From positions 204,071-268,070 of the forward strand of contig CAJJDN010000089.1 in assembly GCA_905182985.1 (NCBI GenBank): a DNA stretch of 64,000 nt, read 5' to 3'. The notes under the pieces are model-generated. The model saw only the letters and a program-made list of their open reading frames with translations. It made no database searches and was not told where the DNA came from. A program made the position numbers and the translations under genes. The DNA comes from Paramecium sonneborni. Lineage: Eukaryota > Ciliophora > Oligohymenophorea > Peniculida > Parameciidae. Of this stretch, positions 1 to 11,441 are shown piece by piece (position 1 is the stretch's first letter; each line of letters starts with the position of its first letter).

Positions 1-1
1 G

Positions 2-1080
2 ATATTAGCATCATAATCAGAAGTATAGTTATCGCAAAATTATACATAAGAAACTAATAAATACTCAACAATTATAGTGTTCGAAAGATATATTTCTGAT
101 ACGAATACTATATTTTTATATGGTTATGATTCCAATTCATTAATTATTTTTAAACAACAACATTATAATGTAGACGAGTTAATTACTAACCTACATTAAT
201 ATTAAATGAAAATTAAGGACTTTTTATCGTAGATCCTAGCTCAAAATTAAGAAATTTGTATTCATTTTATAAATTATGCCTCAATCATAGAATCTGACAA
301 CCTTTAAATAAAATAAGAAGCATATAAATTATTAGAATTACCTTTCCCTAAAAGCAAAATCATAGTTTGGATGGAACATAAAAAAACACTTCAAATTCCA
401 AACGATTACCTTCAAATTTAAATTTCCTTCAATTAATTGGCATTACTAAAAATTTAGCGTAATTTAATTTAGAATTTGGAACTCTATTAATAATTCACTA
501 TTGAATAAATTACTTAAATTCAAGAAAATCATAAATAATTTATAGACTAATTAGAAATATGTGAATCATAAGTAGAGACTTTTAAATTATAAAGTTTAAT
601 TAAAGATATTACTTATATATAAGATTTACCAGAATAAATACAATACTTAGCATAATTCTTAATAAATTTACCACGTTTTACTTGCTAAGAAACAGTCATA
701 ATGATAGCAAAACTTAAATTGTATAAATAGAATTTAATACTAAAGAAAACAATTAATTAATAAAAGTTATAAATTAAAGAATACATAGAAGTAGCCAAAA
801 CTGATTTAAGTATATTTAAAGATGAAAAAAATTGCCATTTTCCTAAAAAAGGAGAAAATAGTTAAAAGTAATTTATTTAAATAATTTTTTTAGATGCAAA
901 GTATGCTAAAAGAATAACAGAAAAGTTCGAAAATCAAGTTTTGTTTGTGATGCATGTTAAAAACATTACAAAATAAATGTAACGCTTTGTACAACTAAAT
1001 GTTTTAAATTATTTCATCTAAATCCTGAAAGGTATTTACATAGAAAAAGTAGAACAAAAAAAGCAAAAATAGAAGAATGA
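2..1080 (+). CDS. PiggyBac-type zinc domain protein, 3' part (possible domesticated transposase)
   Basis: The frame is open from the left edge to a TGA at 1078, giving about 350 residues once a 26-nt intron at 868-893 is removed. Splicing that intron joins the first half of a Cys/His cluster to the rest: CKVC, then CDAC, then LC, then CF and FH. This order and spacing match the C-terminal cross-brace zinc domain of piggyBac transposases (DDE_Tnp_1_7 family). In Paramecium, domesticated piggyBac proteins (PiggyMac and PiggyMac-like) act in developmental excision of internal eliminated sequences. Upstream of the zinc domain the visible part is Q/K/L-rich and partly coiled-coil. The catalytic DDD core cannot be seen because the 5' end lies outside the window. 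The tail after the zinc cluster is short and basic. The family call rests only on the cysteine cluster, so another PHD- or RING-like zinc fold is possible. Confidence 0.6.
868..893 (+). other. 26-nt spliceosomal intron in the piggyBac-type gene
   Basis: The segment begins GTAATT and ends TTTTAG. Removing it restores the frame (frame 2 to frame 1) exactly within the CxxC zinc motif, which is strong evidence that it is a real intron. The size is typical of Paramecium. Confidence 0.85.
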
Positions 1081-1594
1081 TAGAATTTTCTATATTATTT
1101 AATTAAATCTATAATACTTCACTAAAATTATAGGATTAATATTATTACACTTATTTTTAAATAGTTTGATCATAGGATTTAAGGTAACTAATATAACTAT
1201 TTATAAGGTATTTTAAGATTATTAATTATTTAAATATTTATAATAATTTTGATTATATAAAAATATATTTATAGGGAAATCTCAAATTAAAAAACTGAAG
1301 TTATAGAGTGTGGAATAGATGATCAAATTTGGTAAAAATTTTAGAAATGAATAATTTTTTAGTTAAACTAATAGTTACAAAATCACCAAATAGATAACAT
1401 AAATTTAATAATGATCAAAATAAATAGAGAAATTGTTGTTTTGATTAAAGCTGATTTAATTGTTATAATTTCTATCAATTTTTGAAATAACTTTAGACAT
1501 TACATAAAAAGTATACAATAACAAATTTTTATGAGTATTTCATAAGGATAGAATCCAATAATCATAGATAACGAAAATAGAATATAAAGTAACA
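1081..1594. other. Intergenic stretch, no gene seen
   Basis: This AT-rich stretch of about 510 bp lies between two convergent stop codons (1080 and 1595). Short open stretches exist on the plus strand around 1275-1410, but they have no start, family signal or intron logic that I could support. Confidence 0.5.
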
Positions 1595-2627
1595 TCAAAT
1601 ATGTGACCATTGAAGGTCTTGCGACTTTAATATATGAATAAGATTACTGAATAGCATCAAATCACTAAATAAAATCATATCTATTAATGATGATAAAGTT
1701 ATTATGACAATTGATATTGAAATTCTTTCTTAAACACCAACAAGATAGCCAAAACTTGATTTTAAAATAGCTATTTCACTTAGAACTATGTAAATTTTTG
1801 TATTGATTTGATTATCAATTTTATTTTGTGTATTTTATATGAATGAAAAATCTTTAATGGTTTAAGTTCTGGCATTTTTAAATTGAGGAGATTCACGATC
1901 TAAATCAGAAACCTAGGCTAAATGTCTAGCTCCAGCTAATTATTTATTGCTATATTCTGATTAACAAAATTTATTTTATTTACTATCTATAGTCTAAAAT
2001 AAATAAATATATTACAAACTATAATTTATTTATTAAATCTGAATAATTAGATTTACTATTACTATTCTTAACTTCATCATCACTATTTTTTATTAAATCA
2101 ATTTGATTTTGATTCCTGTAATAACTTTCAATCTGCAACATTTCTTCATTTTTTTCGGGAACATATTCAGAGATAAGTTTAGGTTATAAAATTGGAGGAG
2201 GGGGAGGAATATTATTACTTAAACCAATTTAAGTTGTCTAAGTTTCATCTATGTCTTTATTGTATATTTCTTAGAATTCTTTGGCTACAAATAACAATGG
2301 AATCCAAAATAAAATTTGATATTATAATACAAATTCATTATTTAGGTACGCAGTAATTGATTCTCTTTATTCAGAAGGTAGTTGATCAATCTATCTAATT
2401 AATTTTAAATAGTTATGATCTTTTAAGTATTTATGATGTTATAATTCGATAGCATTAAAAAATAGCAAGGGTAATACAAGTAAAAAAGCTGAATGAAATA
2501 AAAATCTTCTGATGAAGTTGAAAAAAAGTTCAGTAAATCTTTCATATTTCATTACCCTTGCATTATATATAAAATACGTAATCCAAGTAAATGCTAAACT
2601 TACAATTAAGTTTATAATATAAACCAT
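1595..2627 (-). CDS. Multi-pass membrane protein of unknown function
   Basis: With one 22-nt intron (1994-2015) removed, the frame encodes 336 residues ending at a TGA at 1595. The N-terminal third contains two or three strongly hydrophobic segments, around residues 2-19, 44-62 and 115-135, separated by basic loops. It is followed by a hydrophilic tail with a run of five prolines and an S/N/D-rich stretch. The start is set at the ATG at 2625-2627. An upstream in-frame ATG at 2721 would overlap the start of the divergent DNAI7-like gene by almost 90 bp, so the shorter start is preferred. Only 8 bp separate the two start codons. I do not recognise the family. Confidence 0.6.
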
Positions 2628-2635
2628 TTTATATA

Positions 2636-3687
2636 ATGAATATTCAAAATTACTCAACCAAAGATGAAAAAAAGAAAACCTTGTTAAAACCACGAATACG
2701 ATCTTCCAGTAAAGAAACAACATAGTAGTTGCTTACTTAAGCAAGAGTTGCAATTTAAAACCCTCCTGTTTATATAAATACAACTGCTGATAAATATAGA
2801 AAGCATTCTGTTGATAATAAGAAACAAGTAAAACCAAAAAAAAAGAAGAAAACCTAAAAGAAGATTTAATGTATTGTTATCTATCATTAATAATAGAGTT
2901 AGATAATGAGGAAGAGTAAAAATTATTAGAGGAAGAATAGAAAAGACTTAGAAATTTAGAGGAGTTTCAAAGATAATAATGGAAAAAAATGAGTTAAGAA
3001 GAAAGAGATAGATTAAAAAATGAAGAAAATGATAGAGTTTAAATAGAAATGATATGGGATAAAGAAATACATGAATAAAAAAAAATGTTTAGAATTTGAT
3101 GAATGGAATAATTATGTTTCATGTAACACTTAAATAGATCCAAGAGTAGAAAAGGATTTAAATACATTTATTTATTAATTATCTAGCAATAACAATGATA
3201 TTTCATTGAATTATAAATAGATAGAATAGAATACATTTCTAAAATCATTTTTATTATTCAAATAACTCATTAGGAAGATCTAAGCTAATCAATATTTACA
3301 AAGTAAAACCATTGTAAGCTTTTTTAAGTTTATTCCTTCAAATAATCTAAATGGAATTAAAAATGAGGATCAGATTAAATCATTATTTAATTTGTTGAAA
3401 ATCCTACCTTTAATAAAGATTTTGAAGGGGATGATGAATTTTAATGGAGAAATTTAGAGTTTTAATTGAATAAAGTAGCTCTTTTAGAGTGTAATGAAAA
3501 GAGTGACAAGTTAACAACAAAATGGTATAAAAATACTCTCAGCCATGCTAATTTGTTAATTTTAATTTAGTAACATTAAATTACTCCACCTGAATTATAG
3601 TTTTATGTAGAAGAAATTTAGAATGTTGAATTAAGATCTAATTTGAGAACTATGATCAAGGTTATAAGATTATTAGCAATTAATTGA
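2636..3687 (+). CDS. DNAI7/CASC1-like axonemal protein, frame-broken and truncated
   Basis: Reading from ATG 2636 and removing a 26-nt intron (2871-2896) gives a basic N-terminus (KPKKKKK), then a charged E/K/R coiled coil, then EWNNYVSC with a following IDPRVEKDLNTF. That arrangement resembles the N-terminal Casc1 domain of DNAI7 (CASC1, Chlamydomonas FAP94/IC97), a protein associated with axonemal inner dynein arms. Two breaks need explanation: a +1 shift at the A9 run near 3078-3086, and a second shift between about 3300 and 3395, neither with plausible intron borders. The protein also ends at about 320 residues, much shorter than full-length family members. It is either a decaying paralogue, as expected after whole-genome duplication, or a copy damaged by homopolymer errors next to an assembly junction. 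Confidence 0.5.
2871..2896 (+). other. 26-nt intron in the DNAI7-like gene
   Basis: The segment begins GTATTG and ends AATAG. Its removal joins the lysine-rich N-terminus to the glutamate-rich coiled coil in one frame. Confidence 0.7.
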
Positions 3688-4223
3688 AAATATATAAATA
3701 TTATATAATTTATAAAATAATTTAGTTTTATAATATTATCAAGTTTAAAAGTTATGGATTTAAAAAAGCAACACATTATCATATTTTCATTATCTAAAAT
3801 TATATTTGGGTCACTTTTTTTTTCTTTCTTAAATAAAAGGAATAATCAAATTTTTTACTATAAATTTTTTTTCATTTTAAAATTATCTTAATCTTATATT
3901 TGGCAAATAAGAGAAAGATAAAGTATATGTTTACCTGAACTTCCAACTAAAAAATTGTCTCCACCAATAGAAATTATTGATATTAACATTAATAATACCA
4001 AATTACTTTTTTGATATTCTTTGTTAATTAATATTTCTCAAATTAGTTTTATTTAAATTTTTAGTTGAAAAAGTAAGTCTTGATTCAGAGAACATATAAA
4101 GAAAATTTCTTAAATGTCTTAGGTAGGTTTAAACAATAAAATAATTATTGGTCTAGAATTTTCAAAAGCTTAATAGACTTTTAAAAGAAACTTAAAAAAT
4201 TATAATATAAAAAATAATGAATA
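3688..4223. other. Non-coding stretch downstream of the Sfi1-like gene
   Basis: This AT-rich sequence lies between the stop of the DNAI7-like gene and the stop of the truncated Sfi1-like copy. All but its first 17 bases are repeated identically at 4892-5410. A short minus-strand open stretch near 3940-4000 suggests a possible degraded gene, but nothing can be named. Confidence 0.45.
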
Positions 4224-4890
4224 TCATTGTTTTTTAGACATAATTTTGAATATTTGTTTTTTTATTCTATACTAATTACTGAATTCTATTTATTAAATGA
4301 TAAGTTTTTTTTGATGAGTTTACTAATTATACAACTTCCATTTTTGCAAAATATTTTTGCAAAATTTCACTAGATGTAGTTGCATCATTTTTTCATTCAT
4401 ATCTCTTTTTTTAATCCTATAATTATGATATAACTTTAATTATGAAAATAACTTTTTCTATAATAATTTACATCTAAATAATTGTGCAAATTCAATAGAG
4501 TATTTTTTATATTTTTGCCTTTAAGTATAATTTTATAAATAATAGAAGAGTTATTTCAATTTCTTTTCAGAAAGACTCTTCTCAATATCCTTATATTTCT
4601 AAACCAAATTTTTAGTATCTCTAAGAGTAAATATTGCTAATTTCAATAGATTATCTTTTCTAATTCTTTGTAGATATCGTTTACTTTATTGTGATCCCTT
4701 ATATTTTTATAAAGTATAAAAAGATTTTTGCACAAGCATTTTCCATCTTCCATAATATGCTAATTTTTTTTGTCTTCTAATAATCATATGTTGTTCAGTT
4801 TAATTTTTGAGAAATATAAGAATTTCATACGAGATAGTTAAATTTCGTTTTTTGATAAATCCTTGAACTTATAATTTTTAGTTGATCTTA
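3705..4890 (+). repeat. Direct repeat A, copy 1 (1186 bp)
   Basis: Every stretch compared matches 4892-6077 with a constant offset of 1187 and no difference noticed. The copies are separated by a single N at 4891. This is the signature of two contigs whose overlapping ends were placed side by side instead of merged. Confidence 0.9.
4224..4890 (-). pseudogene. Truncated duplicate of the Sfi1-like gene (likely assembly artefact)
   Basis: This is the C-terminal 222 codons of the Sfi1-like gene, identical to 5411-6077, cut off at the N at 4891 with no start codon. It most likely does not exist as a separate locus. Confidence 0.8.
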
Positions 4891-4891
4891 N
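4891..4891. other. Assembly gap (single N)
   Basis: An ambiguous base sits exactly between the two copies of direct repeat A. Confidence 0.95.
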
Positions 4892-6077
4892 ATAATTTAT
4901 AAAATAATTTAGTTTTATAATATTATCAAGTTTAAAAGTTATGGATTTAAAAAAGCAACACATTATCATATTTTCATTATCTAAAATTATATTTGGGTCA
5001 CTTTTTTTTTCTTTCTTAAATAAAAGGAATAATCAAATTTTTTACTATAAATTTTTTTTCATTTTAAAATTATCTTAATCTTATATTTGGCAAATAAGAG
5101 AAAGATAAAGTATATGTTTACCTGAACTTCCAACTAAAAAATTGTCTCCACCAATAGAAATTATTGATATTAACATTAATAATACCAAATTACTTTTTTG
5201 ATATTCTTTGTTAATTAATATTTCTCAAATTAGTTTTATTTAAATTTTTAGTTGAAAAAGTAAGTCTTGATTCAGAGAACATATAAAGAAAATTTCTTAA
5301 ATGTCTTAGGTAGGTTTAAACAATAAAATAATTATTGGTCTAGAATTTTCAAAAGCTTAATAGACTTTTAAAAGAAACTTAAAAAATTATAATATAAAAA
5401 ATAATGAATATCATTGTTTTTTAGACATAATTTTGAATATTTGTTTTTTTATTCTATACTAATTACTGAATTCTATTTATTAAATGATAAGTTTTTTTTG
5501 ATGAGTTTACTAATTATACAACTTCCATTTTTGCAAAATATTTTTGCAAAATTTCACTAGATGTAGTTGCATCATTTTTTCATTCATATCTCTTTTTTTA
5601 ATCCTATAATTATGATATAACTTTAATTATGAAAATAACTTTTTCTATAATAATTTACATCTAAATAATTGTGCAAATTCAATAGAGTATTTTTTATATT
5701 TTTGCCTTTAAGTATAATTTTATAAATAATAGAAGAGTTATTTCAATTTCTTTTCAGAAAGACTCTTCTCAATATCCTTATATTTCTAAACCAAATTTTT
5801 AGTATCTCTAAGAGTAAATATTGCTAATTTCAATAGATTATCTTTTCTAATTCTTTGTAGATATCGTTTACTTTATTGTGATCCCTTATATTTTTATAAA
5901 GTATAAAAAGATTTTTGCACAAGCATTTTCCATCTTCCATAATATGCTAATTTTTTTTGTCTTCTAATAATCATATGTTGTTCAGTTTAATTTTTGAGAA
6001 ATATAAGAATTTCATACGAGATAGTTAAATTTCGTTTTTTGATAAATCCTTGAACTTATAATTTTTAGTTGATCTTA
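4892..6077 (+). repeat. Direct repeat A, copy 2 (1186 bp)
   Basis: Second copy of the block at 3705-4890. It continues without interruption into unique sequence at 6078, so it carries the intact context of the Sfi1-like gene. Confidence 0.9.
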
Positions 6078-6775
6078 TACTATGCAAATTTGAACCAAAA
6101 TAAAAAAATATTTTAAAGCCTTTGTTTTTTTTTATTTATAGCATATTGTTCTAAGTAATTTTCTGTTTAATGCAATTTGATTTTCATAATGGCAAAATAT
6201 TTGGAGTATAATTTGATTTATTATCGATGAATTAATTCTTATTCTGCTACGATATCATTTTGTGTTTATTTTATAAACTTGCACCATTAATGAAAATATG
6301 TTTTTTTTGTGTTTTTGATGTATAATTATTGGGCATCATAATTTTTAATTTACTTTTGTTACATACAATAAACAACAGAACTCCAGGCTTTGATTAAAAT
6401 ATTTTTAACTCTTTTATCTCTTTTTGTTTTGAATCTAAAAAGCATAACTTATTTTATCTGAATCTACTCAATATATTAATGCCAATGATTAAAAAGCATT
6501 TTTAAGACTTTAATTCTCTTAGTTTCAATAAAATTGGCCACTTAATAAACATCATAAGTCTTGGCAGTTTGAAGTCTCCAAGCATGAAATATTTTTTGCA
6601 ATTAATCCCTTTATTGTTCAACATATTGAATAACTTCAGATGTTTTGAGAGAGTCAATTAATTCATTGAGCTAGGATTCAGCTTCACTATCTATAGAATT
6701 GTTCTTCAATTTGCATGCTTGTAAGTAGAGATCCTTCTTAATGGAATTAGAGAGAGATTTTGAATTCGAATTCAT
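5411..6775 (-). CDS. Sfi1-like centrin-binding repeat protein
   Basis: An intronless frame of 454 residues runs from ATG 6773-6775 to TGA 5411-5413. It is highly basic, Q/K-rich and predicted to be all-helical. Tryptophans recur in short motifs of the type hydrophobic-x-x-x-W-[RKHC]: IFHAWRLQ, LFNHWHQY, ILIKAWSS, YFHQWCKF, YYGRWKML and ILQKWKLY. Such regularly repeated W motifs on a long helix are the hallmark of Sfi1 proteins, which bind centrin along their length at basal bodies and contractile fibres. Paramecium is known to use Sfi1-like proteins in its centrin-based infraciliary lattice. The start is 29 bp from the divergent MORN gene start. The alternative is a generic basic coiled coil; the W periodicity favours Sfi1. 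Confidence 0.6.
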
Positions 6776-6804
6776 AAAACTGATTTATATTAATTAAGTA
6801 AAGT

Positions 6805-8111
6805 ATGGGAAGCAATTGTGCAACCTGTTAAAACTGTTAAAAGAAGGAAGAGATACTAATTAGTGAGGTACAACAATAATCTAATCCATAAATGAACTAA
6901 TACTCATAATAACCAAATGAGGAAGAAGAGGAGGATCGTAAATTGATTTAACAATATTTTTAGATCTGGAAGAGAAGAACCATGAAGGTTCTAGTTAGGT
7001 AGTGTAGCAATATTTGAATTTGGATGAACCTTAGAAAAATGATGCTGTAGTATGTATAGAAGCAACTAGAGTTTAACAAGTGGAAACTCCATAAGTTCAA
7101 GTGATAATGACTAATGGTATTTATGAAAAAGATTGTAAAATAAGAGTCAAATTGTGATAGTAAGAAGAGAAAGAATGAACTGATGTTGAGAAATCAGGAA
7201 GATTTAAAAGAAACTTAGATTCATAAGAGTGAGAATACAGTTAGAGAAAAGAGACCTCGACATTAATTTAAAGTAGAAAAGTTTTAAAAATATTAACTTA
7301 ATAGAGTGGAGCATATTATGAAGGTGAATGGGTTGGTTAGAATAGAGATGGATATGGAGTTTAAATTTGGAGTGATGGAGCAAAATATGAAGGAGAGTGG
7401 AAAAATAATAGAGCAAATGGAAGAGGAAAATTTTGGCATATAGATGGAGATTATTTTGAAGGAGATTGGAAGGATGATAAAGCATGTGGAAAAGGTGTTT
7501 ATATTCATACAAATGGAGCAAAATATGAAGGAGATTGGTTAGATGATTTATAACATGGATTTGGAGTAGAGAGTTGGATTGATAAAGCAAGATTTGAAGG
7601 ATTATATTAACATGGTAAGAAAGAGGGATTTGGTAAATATTATTGGAGTGATGGATCAATATATACTGGAAATTGGAGTGAAAATAAATTATGTGGTTAC
7701 GGTATATATACTTGGCCTGATGGAAGGGTAATAAGAATAAATTAATATAGAGATATGAAGGAGAATGGGTTAATAATTAGATGAATGGAAGAGGGATCTA
7801 TTATTGGAAGGATGGAAGAAAATATGAAGGATAATATGTTAATGATAAGAAACATGGATATGGTGTATATACATGGCCAGATGGAAGAGTATTCTTCTCT
7901 ATATTTATTTTAGAAATATGAAGGATATTGGTCTAATGGAAAATAGTAAGGTAAAGGTAGATATATACTACCTAATGGAAAGAGTCAATTAGGAATGTGG
8001 GACAATGGTAAAAGAATCAAATGGTTGGATTAAGTAGAATAAAATATTGATCTAAAACCTAAAGATTGGAATTCTTATGTTTAACCATCTTTAGGAGAAA
8101 CATAATTATGA
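6805..8111 (+). CDS. MORN-repeat protein with possible acylated N-terminus
   Basis: Five introns (6938-6963, 7101-7131, 7273-7304, 7728-7750, 7889-7913) leave exactly 390 codons, 389 residues plus TGA. The first 150 residues are hydrophilic and start MGSNCATCQNC, which fits N-myristoylation at Gly2 with nearby palmitoylatable cysteines. About nine MORN motifs follow (YEGEW...GxG type), for example YEGEWVGQNRDGYG and YEGDWLDDLQHGFG, and end about 40 residues before the C-terminus. MORN repeats bind membranes or act as scaffolds. In ciliates and other protists such proteins are often found in cortical or ciliary structures. A lipid-anchored cortical scaffold is an inference. Intron 2 ends AAG and is the least certain. 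Confidence 0.85.
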
Positions 8112-8147
8112 TTATTTTACTAATTAAGTAACTTAGCAAATATATTA

Positions 8148-10634
8148 TCATTACAGAGTTTCTTCTAATTTAGAAAATCCCAATGTTTCATGATATTGGG
8201 AAGCATACAATATTATTTATTCAACACACAAATGATCTGAATGTTTTGATCGATCAAAAACATCTGAACATTCTGATAATTATGTTATGAATTAACTGAT
8301 CTACTCTTAATCTAATTTCAATAGATGAGATTGAAAATGTTTAAGTAATCCAAGAGATAGGGAAATTATTGCCAAAATATTATTGGCTATCATGAAATCA
8401 AAAAAGTACAGCACCACTTCAAAAGGGAATGTCTATAAAAACAATGAAAATATCCACTTCCATATATAACAATATTAAGTGATATCTTAACTTTCAAAAT
8501 GTTGATACAGTTATGGCATTTGACTTTTAAAATGCTTATGGAATATGTTTAATAATTTAGTGACAAATTCAAATTGATTCTCTTAATCTAATAACTAAAT
8601 TACTTTATACTCTATTAATCATTCGTTTGATATAATTAAATAAATTTGAATTACGGATTGATATTCAAATAATTTAGCATCCAAAACGCTTCCTCTTCAT
8701 CCATTCCACTTATTAATAATAAGAATCCAGCTACTTAATTCATTCCTGTTACATAATCATTATTATAGATAGAAATAGCTTTCAGAAGATTTTAAAGCGC
8801 TTAAGATTTTTTGTTAAATAACTGATGGCCTGGTAATGTTCTAGGCAAATCCTTTTCAATATCACTATCAAACTGATTTTGTGAATTCTTTAGTAAAGTC
8901 TCATAACACCCAGATTCAAATATATTTTCCACAAATAAGGATACTTTCCATAATTACCATCTATTGGAAGAGAGAGCACCATTCATTAGATACTTTCTAA
9001 ATCTTACAGGATCACTTTATTTGAATTTAAGTGCTGCAGTAAAATCTTTTAATTCAAATTGATTCCATTAATGTTACAAATATTTTAATTATGGATTGCT
9101 ATTTTCAATAGCCTCTTAAAACTTGGTTCCTACAAGATTGTTGTATTTTGATCTAATTTAAATTTGATTGGTCTTTCCAATTTAGCATCCCATATATGTA
9201 TATCAATTATAAAATAAATAATAATAATATTCAATAAATTACAATTGGTCATCCATTATGGAGGTATGTATTTGATTCAATATAATCAATATTTTACACA
9301 TCTATTTTTAAAATATTTCTATGCTAAATTTTCATTTGCTATGGATTTATAATCTTTTATACTTCTTAAAATAATTAAAATAAATTTTATATCAGATACA
9401 ACTAAAAATTAAATTTATAATTAATCTCCAAAAAAGATGGATTATTACTAAAATTAAGATCATTTTTTTATATTGAGATTTTATAAGGTATAAAAATCTA
9501 ATTAGAATATTATCAAACCAATTTTCTTACCAATACAATAGATCCAAACTATATTTCATTCCAAACAATACGCCTAAAGTTTTTAAAACATTTTCATTTA
9601 AAGCATTGAATTCCTAAAGGATATAAAAGTCTATAATTAAGAGCAACTAATAATAGCATCACTCTTATAACATCAAAATATTTAACCTTATAAAAAATAA
9701 CAGTAGAGTTGAGTTAGACAAGCCTAGAAACCACCTAATATAAAAATTGATTTATATTTCTATTTTCATCTAACAAGGGATCAAAAAATGATATAATTAT
9801 CTATGGGATTTCCCTATCTATATGAAATTGCAATCATAAATTATGCAGATTCCTTAGAAATTAGTTTCTGTAACCTTTTTGTATTTAATTATCTCCACTT
9901 GGCAAATGATTCATAAAGAATAAGGATAACTCTCTCATATTTAAGTAACTCTTATTCTGATTAATAAACTTATTATTAATAAGAGTTAAGTACTTTGCTA
10001 TGAGATCTGATCTTATTATGGATCCATTAAATTTAAATATTCAATTATGATCCACTTCTATTTCCATTTATATCATATAAATAAAATTTAAAGTAGTTGC
10101 CAATTCTACAAATTAAATCCATTGTTAGATAAATTTAAATCAATTCTTAAAATTACTATGTTTAGAGCGTATTTATCAAAATCATAAACTGTCAATTTTA
10201 TATCTTCTTTCTCAGTCTACTTTTACTTATTTTTGTTTGCTTTTCAAATTTATCAAATTTTAAAGTAACAAATAGATTTAATTATTTGCAGCTTTAATTA
10301 CAGTAACACTTAATTGACTGCCTTCCATAACACCAAAATCATTTAATTTTTAATTTTATTAAGAGTAATTAAAATAAGTTTCTAATACTCTTTTCTGTTA
10401 ATACTTTAATTCTAAAGTAGTTCTGCAATTTATTCTTTTGCTTTTTAAAACTGTCTTCTTGTTTCAAAATGATTTGAATAAATAAATTAACTCTTATACT
10501 TTGATAACATTATTAGAATCTAAATTAGCCCATAATTCTTGGGCAATCTGTTCTATCACATTATTTTTCAATCTAATCAGCACAGTTAAAAAGTTAAAAT
10601 GAATTATTTATTTTTATAATAATTTATAATTCAT
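8148..10634 (-). CDS. C2-like plus TBC (Rab GTPase-activating) domain protein
   Basis: The C-terminal 300 residues contain a TBC domain. They show an FRKYLMNG entry helix, the arginine-finger motif IEKDLPRT, the MNQVAGFLLL helix, EEEAFWML, and later helices with FPFEVVLYFFD. TBC proteins stimulate GTP hydrolysis by Rab GTPases in membrane traffic. The usual YxQG glutamine-finger motif reads YVTG here. The N-terminal part has a C2-like pattern (GSQLSVTVIKAAN, then FVTLKFDKFEKQTK and LTVYDFDKY), suggesting lipid or calcium binding. The start is ATG 10632-10634, 13 bp from the neighbouring stop. A 23-nt intron lies in the TBC region. Several other joints between about 9200 and 10550 need frame changes that I could not assign to clear introns. 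The gene is therefore either multi-intron or partly damaged. Confidence 0.65.
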
Positions 10635-10647
10635 AATAAAGTTAATG

Positions 10648-11421
10648 TCATTTTCTCCATTAAGAGAGAGTTGTTGTTCTTTTTTTTGGGGTTTGCTTCT
10701 TACTAATTGGAGTTGTACTTGTTTAAGGAGGTTGTTGGGGTTATAATCTAACATTTTAAGGTGAAGCTGGTACACTAGTTTACATAGATGAAGAAGTCTT
10801 TCTTAAATATTATCCCATCAAAGATTTCAATTCTTCTTTTAATTTCATATTCTCCTCATTTAATTCTTCAATCTTAACATTCTATGAAAATTTAACTTTC
10901 TGACTCTCAAATTCAAGATCTTCCAATTATTAGGAGAATTCTTAAGTTTATTTACTCTATAACTACAATTATCCAGTCAGTGTTTTTACAGATGATTCTA
11001 ATGCTCCTATTTACTTAAGTAATTAAGAATCATGCTCTTATAATTGTGTTATTCTTTGATTTTATTCATTCTTAGATATCAATGCTTCTTATAATTGAGT
11101 CTATAAATTCTTTATTTATGATTCATAAGTTTCAATTCTCTTTTGATATTACATTAATTTCACATTGAATTAATCTTACTATTTTAAAATTTCAGTTGAT
11201 GGTCTATTATTTTAAACATTTAAATCATTGAGAACATGCATAATAGTTCCATTCATTTTTTGTATATTGCAATTACGTTCTTCTGTTTCTTTTAATTTTA
11301 ATTCTAGCAATTGATTTTTCTACATCAAATGAGCATTTTCTGTTAATGCCTTTGTCAATTATCTAAAGTAATATATTATATTAAATTACTTTTTTAGTTC
11401 ACCTATTTCAGCAACGTTCAT
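10648..11421 (-). CDS. Coiled-coil protein with basic P/T-rich tail
   Basis: One intron (11363-11389, 27 nt) gives 248 residues. Most of the protein is a long heptad-type coiled coil rich in Q, E, L and K. It ends in a 50-residue disordered tail with S/T-P sites and a basic TPKKR segment. No enzymatic domain is visible, so the role is probably structural. Its start lies only 20 bp from the start of the divergent SPRY gene, so the two must share a minimal promoter region. The family is not recognised. Confidence 0.8.
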
Positions 11422-11441
11422 TTTAATAATAATTTATTATT

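Noticed and set aside
2684..2887. Short minus-strand open frame with hydrophobic residues near the DNAI7-like start
   Set aside because: It overlaps the coding exon and intron of the DNAI7-like gene, and no splice pattern joins it to the membrane protein at 1595-2627.
4224..4890. Second Sfi1-like gene
   Set aside because: Identical to part of the intact copy and ends exactly at an N, so treated as an assembly artefact.
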